Source: Candidatus Poribacteria bacterium (GTDB lineage: Bacteria; Poribacteria; WGA-4E; WGA-3G). From it: a stretch of DNA of 45,481 nt. The DNA lies in NCBI GenBank assembly GCA_003635185.1, contig PYJA01000140.1, positions 17,339 to 62,819 of the forward strand. Direction: 5' to 3'. The notes under the pieces are model-generated. The model made no database searches. It saw only the letters and a list, made by a program, of their open reading frames with translations, and was not told the DNA's origin. This document shows, piece after piece, positions 1 through 7,836 of the stretch (the stretch's first letter is position 1; each line of letters begins with the position of its first letter). The translations under genes and the position numbers were made by a program.

Positions 1-151
1 TTTCTGGGTTCCGATCATCAAAAATGCCTTGCACCATGCGACTATTGAGCAGCAAACCTTCTATCTTGTGGCCTTCATAGAAACGTCCTTGATAGGTGAT
101 TTCTCCGTTAATATAAAACGCATCGTCTACAATACTCACTGTTGTTTTCAT
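1..151 (-). CDS. 5' end of an unknown gene (partial, runs off the window)
   Basis: Reading the minus strand from an ATG at 149-151 gives 50 codons with no stop up to the window edge. The peptide begins MKTTVSIVDDAFYINGE and continues with YQGRFYEGHKIEGLLLNSRM. A GGAG ribosome binding site lies at 156-159, four bases upstream of the ATG, which supports the start. The opening residues resemble the N-termini of uncharacterised glycoside-hydrolase-like proteins I recall from Poribacteria, but this is memory only and the catalytic part is outside the window. There is no signal peptide, so a cytoplasmic location is likely. The gene is separated from the defence pair by about 470 bases of repeats and is probably an independent transcription unit. 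Confidence 0.6.
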   Translation of the reverse strand, partial: MKTTVSIVDDAFYINGEITYQGRFYEGHKIEGLLLNSRMVQGIFDDRNPE

Positions 152-254
152 TTTTCTCCATGATTAAAGCGATTTTCAATATTTTAGCATATTTGGGAGG
201 ATATAGCAATTATGTCTTGATATTTCAGATTTGTGTTCATTTGTAGTCCCCTTT

Positions 255-410
255 TATAGTGAACTTTGAAATTATTGGGGCACTTTGATAACCTATTATG
301 GAACATAATGGACAATAGAAGGGGTAGCATAAACTTTTAGTTTGATGCCCAAACCGCAATCTGGCAGATTGCGGTACAGAAGTGTCCCATTAATTGTCCG
401 TTTTACTATA
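255..410. mobile_element. Candidate MITE with imperfect 31-bp terminal inverted repeats
   Basis: Bases 255-285 and the reverse complement of 380-410 match at about 22 of 31 positions. Both begin TATAGT and end CACTT. The ends carry TATA, as in Tc1/mariner (IS630)-type elements that duplicate TA. No coding sequence lies inside, only two short hairpins. The reading as a non-autonomous element is inference from the symmetry. Confidence 0.45.
324..374. repeat. Two adjacent REP-like hairpins
   Basis: A GTAG tetranucleotide at 324-327 precedes an imperfect hairpin (GCATAAACT, loop TTT, AGTTTGATGC). It is followed by a perfect 9-bp hairpin with arms 354-362 and 366-374 and loop GGC. The same architecture recurs as a tandem array at 4291-4410. 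GTAG directly 5' of a palindrome is the hallmark of REP elements mobilised by RAYT (TnpA-REP) transposases. Confidence 0.5.
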
Positions 411-413
411 TAT

Positions 414-627
414 GTCAGAATCGCGGATTTGCGCGGATTATTTTTGTCTGAATCGCGGATTATCACGGAGGACACGGATTAACGCGGATTTTGTTTTTGC
501 ATATTCCAACTTTACTGGCACAAAACGCGGATTTTTGTTTGTTATTTCAAGGTGCTTTTCACAGGATTGGGATATCCGCACAGCAGAAGACTAATCCGTG
601 TCATCCGCGATAATCCGCGATTCAGAC
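414..627. repeat. Interspersed 36-bp inverted repeat (plus a third partial copy)
   Basis: Bases 446-481 and the reverse complement of 592-627 are identical at 34 of 36 positions; the unit starts GTCTGAATCGCGGATTATC. A third, shorter direct copy begins at about 414. The right arm runs into the 3' end of the methylase gene, and its GTCTGA provides that gene's last Val codon and TGA stop. The segment between the arms (482-591) has no gene I can support. This may also be a hairpin that ends or stabilises the methylase transcript. Confidence 0.65.
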
Positions 628-3600
628 ACCCTCCACAATCGCAACCTCATCTTCCGTTAAATTATACAATTCATATACCAGTTTATCAATCTCATCTTCA
701 AGGGAGGAAGTGTCAGCGTCCGGGGCAGTGCGTTTTGCGTCAAGGATTTTGTCTACCTTGTTTTCTATTTCTGTGACAATGTGTTGATTTCCATCGGTGA
801 TAGGTGGTATAGGAACATTTTTGATAAATTTACTTTTAAAGCGAATACCTGTAGATCCTAAATGACCACCTGCATAGTAATTCCTGAAAACAAAAGTAAA
901 GCATTTTGAATTTAGGAGTCCGAGTAGATATATAAGATTTTCCCCCGTTAGAATAGTTGTTGTAGCTTCTGCAAAGAAGTTATTTCTGTCAATAAAAAAC
1001 GTTCCTTCTCTTACGATCTCCTGCCAGACTATTTTTTCCTTATCAAATTCGGAATAATAAGTTGCTGCACAACGTTGCAATGCATACCATTCATACCGAA
1101 TTCCTGTTTCTGATCTGTTTCTATTTGACAATCTATCATGGTATTGTTGTAAATGACTGTAGATCGAAGGATAATCTACTTCAAATATGTTCTCAGCCTC
1201 TTGGGATGCCCCTGTGATCGTGGAATCTTCATGTAATGGAAAATGCCACGGTATAAATAACAAATACAATTTTTCCCATTGTGCATGATAACGCTTGATG
1301 TCTGATCCACGTAGAAGTGGTTTTATGATTTCTACGGAGATCGGGTCTTGTGCGATGAGTTGTTCTCGTGTGATGTCGTCTATTATGAATGCATCATTGT
1401 AACCTGTAGTAATTCCTCGATAGATGTTTACACCCCAGTCTTTGAGCGGTTTTCCAACATCCTCAATTTTGCGTTTCAAGTTCAGTTCAGCAGATGAGAG
1501 GACCGCCCACGGTTCACCTTCTACTGGTACCTCCATCGTCACACTATTATCTTTCAGATATTGGTGAATATTACCGGTCTGTTTGTCAAAATCCGTACCG
1601 ATAGATACGCCTTTAAAGGTAGTAAGATCGTTAAATATCGAGTTGTTTTGGAACAGTAGAATGTTAGTGTCTACAGTCGCATCAAAAACATCTGGTCCCA
1701 TATCCAGCAATTGAACGGGTTGGGTGTGTATTATGAAATAATTTCTCAACTTTTTGCCATAGCCGGCGCGCATCCACTTGTTGGAAGTTATAAAACAGAG
1801 ATGTCCCTTGCTTTTCAAAAGTTTGTGTGCTTTTTCATAGAACAAGCAGTAAATATCACCTGTGCGGGTAAAGGTATCAAAACCTACGTCTTGATAAAGT
1901 TTTCCGAGTTTCCCACCTTCTTTTTGCAGTTGAATATAAGGCGGATTGCCAATCACTACATCAAACCCATCCGTGACTCCAAACATCAATTCGGAGTCAA
2001 ACCAATCTGCATTATCATTCTGGTCATACGGATCCCATTGTGCAATGTTATCTGCCTCATCAGCAAACGCCCCGATTCTCTTGAGTTCGGTTGCCAATTC
2101 AGCGCGCAATTCTTCATCTCTATCTTTGCATGCACGTTTCTGTTGCCGTGTGGTCGCGTGGAAATGCTTTTCACGGTTGTTGCGGAGTGCCAGTTCCAAT
2201 TTCACTGCTTTTGTGCTTTTCAACGTCATTTGCGTTTTAAGACCGATGAGCGTATCTGCAGCAACAAACCGCGTCTCCAAATTCGGCAACGGCTTGATAC
2301 CAAAGTTCGCCGCTTTTTTGTCCGGTTCCTGCTCAATTGCCAGTGAGATAAAAAAGCGGAGTTTGGCGATTTGGCAAGCAATCGGTTGAATATCTACACC
2401 GAAGATACTGTTTTGAATCAGATATAACTTCCGTCCGAAGTCTGAATCTCGGTAACGTTTAAAAGTGTCATCAATTTCGTTTAGTTCTTCACGTCGTTCT
2501 TGGTCATCCTGTGTGTCAAATGCGGCTGCGGCGCGTTTTGCTGCCAATTCCTTCTGCAATGCTTCCCATCGGGTGTTATCTGGGTCAAGTCGCCGCAGTG
2601 CCAGCGTCAACTTGTGGAGCATCCCCATCGGAAACGCGCCAGAACCGACGGCTGGGTCCAATATCTTGAGTTCTGAAATAGTTTTGACAATTGCGTCAGT
2701 TTCGCGGTCATCAAACCATTCGCTTGCATCGTCAAATATCTTTGCATAGTCAAACAGATAGCGCAGACGTTCATCCCAGGGAACATCATTGTTATCAGTC
2801 GGTTGACACTTTTGAGATAACGCGGCGACTAACGCCTCCTCCACCATATAGTCTACGATCGCGCGTGGGGTGTAGTAGGAGCCTGTCATCTTGCGTGCTG
2901 TTTCTCCCGTTTCTGGGTTGATAGCGGCGAGTAGGTTTTCGAACACTCTGCCCAGCAGTTCGGGGTCAAGTGCAACTTCTTGGTCTATCGGTGTGTTCTC
3001 CTCAACGGTGAATTTGTAGTGTTCAAGGAGGGGAATCAATCCTTGCTGTGCATCAAAAAAGAGGCGGTTCGGGATAGACAACTTATGATATTGATTATCA
3101 GAGAAGCAGTCTATTCGGTAGCTCTCTTTACCTGTCGCTTTCCATGTATCCAGACAATCGAACAGTCCACCATTGATGAAGGGGGTTTGCGCAAAGAGGG
3201 AGAGCAGTTTATCGGGGCCGTCCATCTGTTTTTTATATCGGTAACAAGAAAAATCGCGATTGGTATCATAGCTTTCTTTGCTGAACGCACGTTTGTCAAT
3301 CTCTGTGTTTAACGTAGCGAAAAAGAGGTTTTGTAGCGCGGCGCGATAGTAGGAGTCCCCGTTATCAAAGTCATCTTCTGTCAATAGGTCTTGGATTTTT
3401 TCTTTTTTAAACAGATTATCTGCCACCAATCCTTTTTCCTTGATAAACCAGATAAACAGCAGGCGTGTGATGAGGCGTATCACATGCACCTCCGGTTTTA
3501 CAACGCGGTTTTCGTCTGTCGGGAACGTTGCGGTCTCTACTGCCCATTCATACCAAGCGAACAGGTTTCGGTAGAATTTTTTGTTGAGTTCTTCTGTATT

Positions 3601-4269
3601 GAGAATCTTTTCCCATTCATCATGGAGCGTATCAAAGTTTTTAACCTCTTGAGTCTGGATGAGATTGCGGAGGTATAGGTCGTAGATTATTTCAATATGG
3701 GCGCGTATGGGTTTGTTTAGGTTAATATCCTTGATAAGTGTAACCTTTTCCAAAACCTGTTTTTTAGGATCACGTTTGTGATGTCTACGGTTGATGATTG
3801 CAAGGGAAAGATAATCACTATATCGGAACATTACCATTATTGAATATGGTGCTTCCTTACACATAAAACGGATAATGTCTGCGAGTTGGGTGCGTGTAAA
3901 GGCAGGACCATCAAGTTCCACTGCAACGAACATATAAGATGTTCTGAGATTTTCGTTTATGTCTGTGCTTTCAAATAAGAATTGCTGTTCGGGCGTTCGT
4001 TGCTGGTTTATCTCTTCATCTGTTATTTGCATGATGCGCCTATAGCTTTGCCATTTTTCAAGGCAGAGTTTCTTGGATGGATTAGCAGTTTCAAGAGCAG
4101 CTTCAAAGAGATTTTTATATTTCTCATTATCTAACGCGTCATTACTGACCCGCTTACTACGATAACCGAGGATATCTAAGAGCCGTGTTGCAGCGTCTCT
4201 TATCGGTTGGCTATCAAATTCTTTTAGGGCGTTCTCAATGTCTTGCTTGATTTTTATGTCTGAATTCAT
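622..4269 (-). CDS. Eco57I-type N6-adenine DNA methylase (restriction-modification/defence protein)
   Basis: This 1215-residue protein is a class I adenine methyltransferase of the Eco57I/type IIG group. SAM-binding motif I is DPAVGSGAF at residues 538-546, preceded by a GSYYTPRAIVDYMV segment (463-476) typical of N6-adenine methylases. A motif II/III-like stretch is FGVDIQPIACQIAKLRFF (623-640), and the catalytic motif IV is GNPPYI at 774-779. The C-terminal 400 residues look like a target-recognition region. The first 450 residues are long, but I see no convincing PD-(D/E)XK nuclease motif, so cleavage may depend on the PLD-helicase encoded just upstream at 4429-7707 in the same orientation. 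Its stop codon lies inside an interspersed repeat. The start at 4269 is preceded by AAAGG at suitable spacing. Methylase family is firm; the role in defence is inferred. Confidence 0.88.
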   Translation of the reverse strand: MNSDIKIKQDIENALKEFDSQPIRDAATRLLDILGYRSKRVSNDALDNEKYKNLFEAALETANPSKKLCLEKWQSYRRIMQITDEEINQQRTPEQQFLFESTDINENLRTSYMFVAVELDGPAFTRTQLADIIRFMCKEAPYSIMVMFRYSDYLSLAIINRRHHKRDPKKQVLEKVTLIKDINLNKPIRAHIEIIYDLYLRNLIQTQEVKNFDTLHDEWEKILNTEELNKKFYRNLFAWYEWAVETATFPTDENRVVKPEVHVIRLITRLLFIWFIKEKGLVADNLFKKEKIQDLLTEDDFDNGDSYYRAALQNLFFATLNTEIDKRAFSKESYDTNRDFSCYRYKKQMDGPDKLLSLFAQTPFINGGLFDCLDTWKATGKESYRIDCFSDNQYHKLSIPNRLFFDAQQGLIPLLEHYKFTVEENTPIDQEVALDPELLGRVFENLLAAINPETGETARKMTGSYYTPRAIVDYMVEEALVAALSQKCQPTDNNDVPWDERLRYLFDYAKIFDDASEWFDDRETDAIVKTISELKILDPAVGSGAFPMGMLHKLTLALRRLDPDNTRWEALQKELAAKRAAAAFDTQDDQERREELNEIDDTFKRYRDSDFGRKLYLIQNSIFGVDIQPIACQIAKLRFFISLAIEQEPDKKAANFGIKPLPNLETRFVAADTLIGLKTQMTLKSTKAVKLELALRNNREKHFHATTRQQKRACKDRDEELRAELATELKRIGAFADEADNIAQWDPYDQNDNADWFDSELMFGVTDGFDVVIGNPPYIQLQKEGGKLGKLYQDVGFDTFTRTGDIYCLFYEKAHKLLKSKGHLCFITSNKWMRAGYGKKLRNYFIIHTQPVQLLDMGPDVFDATVDTNILLFQNNSIFNDLTTFKGVSIGTDFDKQTGNIHQYLKDNSVTMEVPVEGEPWAVLSSAELNLKRKIEDVGKPLKDWGVNIYRGITTGYNDAFIIDDITREQLIAQDPISVEIIKPLLRGSDIKRYHAQWEKLYLLFIPWHFPLHEDSTITGASQEAENIFEVDYPSIYSHLQQYHDRLSNRNRSETGIRYEWYALQRCAATYYSEFDKEKIVWQEIVREGTFFIDRNNFFAEATTTILTGENLIYLLGLLNSKCFTFVFRNYYAGGHLGSTGIRFKSKFIKNVPIPPITDGNQHIVTEIENKVDKILDAKRTAPDADTSSLEDEIDKLVYELYNLTEDEVAIVEGV

Positions 4270-4290
4270 AGGCTACCTTTCGTGCTATTT

Positions 4291-4410
4291 TGTAGCACAT
4301 ACTGTTAGTATGTGCATCCGTGTAGCACATACTAACAGTTTGTGCATCTGTGTAGCACATACTGCCAGTTTGTGCAAAAGACACAATCTGGCAGATTGTG
4401 ATACAAGCAG
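4291..4410. repeat. Tandem array of four 30-bp hairpin units (REP-like, GTAG-headed)
   Basis: Four contiguous 30-base units start at 4291, 4321, 4351 and 4381. The first three begin TGTAGCACATACT; the fourth is diverged. Each folds into a hairpin with a 3-base loop: unit 1 has perfect 9-bp arms (GCACATACT, loop GTT, AGTATGTGC), units 2 and 3 have one mismatch, and unit 4 has 8-bp arms with loop GGC. The array fills the gap between the helicase stop and the methylase start, so it would sit in the middle of a shared mRNA. Confidence 0.75.
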
Positions 4411-4428
4411 ATTATGGTACAACATGGG

Positions 4429-7400
4429 CTAATGACGAATTACCAACCACGTAACCAACTCAAATTCAGTCTCCTCTGTAATCTGACTATCGGCAGTGGG
4501 CAGGAGTGCATCAGGACTTGAATCAAGTTGATCGTTGACTTTCCGAATATACTCTTTCTGAATTGACGCTAACGCAGTGTCAATTAGCACCTCATAAATC
4601 GTCATATCACTACCGTTTTCAGTGTCCGCATTGAACTGACGGCAGAGGTCCTTATCAGGTTTGTCTTTGCCAATACAGAGTTGGCTGAATCGTTCTAAAA
4701 TCTGTTTCGGATTGGTAAACCCGATAGAAACGATCTCATCCTCATTGATATAGACGAGATAGTAAGGGTGGATCGGGTTCAGTTTTTCACCTTCCTTTTT
4801 GTCCGCTTCCGCAAAGACCTGTTTTAAGCAGAAGATAACCCCGGGCTTAATATCAACGGGCGCGCCTGCTTGCGTAATCGGGGCAGTGACAGCGGACAAG
4901 CCGAGGGGGGCTCTCCTGAGTAAATCTTCTTTACCCCGCAGATAGTGCAGGAGTTGTGCCCGGAAATCGTCAAGTGTGAACTGATTAAGATTGAATTGAT
5001 CCTCAATATCTTCAAGGTCAAGGTTTTGATTTTGCATACGTTTAAGTTGCTCGTCACGGTGAGACCAGACGCGTTCCAAGTCTTCATCTCTGTTCTCGGG
5101 TGTGAGCGGATTGTCGTAGCCGGTAGCTGTCAAGTTGACGAGTGCCATTCGCGCCTCTACGCGAAGTCTTAGGTTGATGTATTCATCCAGTTCAGGCGTG
5201 GGCCAGAAGTTGACGAGACTGACTTTATGGTTACGGCTACCGATGCGGTCAATCCGTCCGAAACGTTGAATGATACGGACGGGATTCCAATGTATATCAT
5301 AATTGATGAGATAATCACAATCCTGTAGGTTTTGTCCTTCGGAGATACAATCTGTTGCAATGAGGAGGTCAATTTCGGGCAAATCGTTTTGCTCTGCTGC
5401 GGCATCGGAGTCTTGTGTAACAGAACTTCTGTTCTTAGCAATCGGTGAGAAATTGGTTAGAATCTCGTTAAAATCACTGCTACCGATTGAGGTTTTGTTT
5501 GCGGTGCCTGTCACCACAGCACACTCAATCTCAAGTGTGTTTTCTGCCCATTCCTTTAGGTTGTCATAGATATAGTTTGCAGTATCGGCAAAGGCGGTAA
5601 AGACAAGCACTTTGCGGTTCTGTTTACCATCCTTGTTAGGTGTAGGGTGCTGCACCTTTTCAGAGATACGGTTTTTGAGTTCCTCTAATTTTGCATCTCG
5701 ATCGACTGTGATGTTGGTTGCGGCCTTATGTATTATTGCTAATTGCTCTTTATCGTTCCGCAGATCTTCCAACCACGTATCAAGGTTAAGGTGTTCATAT
5801 TGATAGTTCTGGATCTGTCCTCCCTCTATCCCCTCCTGTAGGTCTTCATCTTCTGCGTATTCTTCCTCCGCATCTGCCAACGCATTGTAACTTGTGTCAC
5901 TATTAGTGTCTTCATGTAAGAAATCTTGAATATCAATTTCAAGTTTATTGATTTTTTCAATAGTGCGTTGTAATGTCGTTGCGAAGGAGTGAACACTGCT
6001 CTCAAGCCGTTTCAGAAAGTTCACCTTCATCATACCGATAAGGTTATTCTCACGTTGTTGGAGAAGCTTTGTGCCATAATGGTGGACGCAATCCGCTTTG
6101 ATATATTGTGACGGATTGAACAGCGAGAGTTTATACTTATCAATTTGTGTGCTAATGTCATGGAAGCTGGGAAATGTGCCTTGCCTATCAATTTCAGGAT
6201 AGACAGGTATTGGGTCTTCACGGTCTGGAAACCCACCAATATCGTCAATCGTATCTTCATAGAATCTTTCAATATGTTTCCTGGAACGTGCGATTGTGAG
6301 TCTATCTAAAAGCGTAAAAAAATCAGCGTTTAGGCTTTCCGCGAGACTCTGCTGCGGTTGTGTTTCAGCTGTCCATTTATCAAATCTGTTTTGTGCGGTT
6401 TTAAGCGTTGTCCTGATACTTGGAATCCCTGTCTCAACAAATGCGCCGTCATTGTCCTCTGTGATAAGGCGGACCTGGTTTTCAAGGTCGGTAAGTTTAT
6501 TGTTCACAGGTGTAGCAGATAGCATAAGGACTTGCGTTTGACAACCGCTCTGAATAATGTCTTCCAGCAGTTTGTTATAACGACTTTTGCGGATGAGGTT
6601 ACCGTCATCACCGTATTTATTAGCGGGGCGGTTTCGGAAGTTGTGGGACTCATCAATAACAACGAGATCAAAAGCACCCCATTCAAAATCATCGGGTTTT
6701 CGTTCAGTCAGATCAGAGTGTGCCCGGACGATGTAACCGAAGCGATCAGCCCTTAGCGGATTACGCTTTCTATTATATTTTAAGGAATAAAGTGTCCAGT
6801 TTTGTTCTAATTTTTTCGGGCATAGCACCAAAACATTGGCTCTACGCAGTTCATAATACTTGATAATGGCGAGTGCCTCGTAAGTTTTACCTAATCCGAC
6901 ACTATCCGCGATAATGCACCCGTTGTATGCTCTCAATTTTTGTATACACGACTGAACGCCATGCTTCTGAAATTCAAAAAGTGTTTTCCATATTTCTGTT
7001 TCTTGAAATTTCGGATTTGCTTGGGCGAATTCTGTATCTGTTGCCTCCTGCAGAAAACCTTCAAAGAGATGGTATAATGTTTTGAAGTAAATAAATTCGG
7101 GGGCTTTGTCCTGATATGCGTCTTTAAGATATTGTATCACATCGTTTGTGACATCCTTGACCTCTTTCGATTCCCAGAGGTTATCAAACCATTTTTTCAG
7201 GTTAGCACAGTCGCTTTTACTGTCCACTTCCAGGTTGAGTTCAATGTTACTTGCATTTTCATTCAATCCTAAACCGCGCACAGTGAAATTTGAGCTGCCG
7301 ATAATAGCGTCCTCACTCCCATCCTTTTTAATATGGTACATCTTGCCGTGCAGGAAATTGGACTTTTCTACCGATTTGATTGTTACTTTATCTCTAATCC

Positions 7401-7707
7401 ACTTCTCACATGCTTTGGCAATCTCTGATTGTTGGAGGTGTCTCTGGAGTTCCAAACCTTCTTCGGTGAGATTAAAGGCTTTACTTTCTGTTTTATTCGG
7501 GTCAATACCTTGTATAAATTCTGGTTCACCGAACAGAAAACGGAGTTCTTTGATGTTTGTGAGTTCGTCTCTGAGTGCGTTAAAGGCGTTAATGGTAAAA
7601 TAGGCAGAGACAAAGGATAGTGACGATCCATCTTGGATTTTATCACGCAGAAAATCGGCGACAGTGCCGTACATCTTGTTGTCTCGGATGCGGGAGTTAT
7701 TTGACAT
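4429..7707 (-). CDS. PLD-nuclease/SNF2-type helicase fusion (defence-associated)
   Basis: This 1092-residue protein joins a phospholipase-D-type nuclease domain to a superfamily 2 helicase. The N-terminal domain (about 1-190) carries one HKD-like motif, H120-G-K122 followed by GSSNFT at 137-142; PLD nucleases with one motif act as dimers. The helicase core has Walker A DSVGLGKTY (268-276), DESH at 352-355, motif III SATP (397-400), and a second RecA lobe with SEGQNL (789-794) and motif VI QRFGRIDRIG (814-823). An acidic stretch around 612-626 lies between the two lobes. It is the first gene of a two-gene unit with the Eco57I-type methylase, separated only by a repeat array. Comparable helicases occur in DISARM and other restriction-like systems, but DrmA/DrmB or BREX partners are absent here. 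DNA translocation coupled to cleavage is inferred. Confidence 0.85.
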   Translation of the reverse strand: MSNNSRIRDNKMYGTVADFLRDKIQDGSSLSFVSAYFTINAFNALRDELTNIKELRFLFGEPEFIQGIDPNKTESKAFNLTEEGLELQRHLQQSEIAKACEKWIRDKVTIKSVEKSNFLHGKMYHIKKDGSEDAIIGSSNFTVRGLGLNENASNIELNLEVDSKSDCANLKKWFDNLWESKEVKDVTNDVIQYLKDAYQDKAPEFIYFKTLYHLFEGFLQEATDTEFAQANPKFQETEIWKTLFEFQKHGVQSCIQKLRAYNGCIIADSVGLGKTYEALAIIKYYELRRANVLVLCPKKLEQNWTLYSLKYNRKRNPLRADRFGYIVRAHSDLTERKPDDFEWGAFDLVVIDESHNFRNRPANKYGDDGNLIRKSRYNKLLEDIIQSGCQTQVLMLSATPVNNKLTDLENQVRLITEDNDGAFVETGIPSIRTTLKTAQNRFDKWTAETQPQQSLAESLNADFFTLLDRLTIARSRKHIERFYEDTIDDIGGFPDREDPIPVYPEIDRQGTFPSFHDISTQIDKYKLSLFNPSQYIKADCVHHYGTKLLQQRENNLIGMMKVNFLKRLESSVHSFATTLQRTIEKINKLEIDIQDFLHEDTNSDTSYNALADAEEEYAEDEDLQEGIEGGQIQNYQYEHLNLDTWLEDLRNDKEQLAIIHKAATNITVDRDAKLEELKNRISEKVQHPTPNKDGKQNRKVLVFTAFADTANYIYDNLKEWAENTLEIECAVVTGTANKTSIGSSDFNEILTNFSPIAKNRSSVTQDSDAAAEQNDLPEIDLLIATDCISEGQNLQDCDYLINYDIHWNPVRIIQRFGRIDRIGSRNHKVSLVNFWPTPELDEYINLRLRVEARMALVNLTATGYDNPLTPENRDEDLERVWSHRDEQLKRMQNQNLDLEDIEDQFNLNQFTLDDFRAQLLHYLRGKEDLLRRAPLGLSAVTAPITQAGAPVDIKPGVIFCLKQVFAEADKKEGEKLNPIHPYYLVYINEDEIVSIGFTNPKQILERFSQLCIGKDKPDKDLCRQFNADTENGSDMTIYEVLIDTALASIQKEYIRKVNDQLDSSPDALLPTADSQITEETEFELVTWLVIRH

Positions 7708-7836
7708 TGTATTTTCTTTCTTGAATTTATTTTATCAGATTTTATGATACCAAGCACATAGAAAAATAGCAAGCATAAAAACTTAAAATGTGCTAAACTA
7801 ATTACACACTAAAATACAGACAAGAGGAGAGAAAAA

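Noticed and set aside
1711..2346. A 211-codon plus-strand frame inside the methylase gene
   Set aside because: The opposite strand encodes conserved methylase motifs (NPPY region), and this frame has no ribosome binding site.
4291..4410. Regular 30-bp repeats looked like a small CRISPR array
   Set aside because: Units are contiguous with no unique spacers, each is itself a hairpin, and no cas gene is nearby.
622..7707. DISARM or BREX system
   Set aside because: No DrmA/DrmB (DUF1998), PglZ, BrxL or BrxC-like gene is visible; only a helicase-PLD fusion and a methylase are present.
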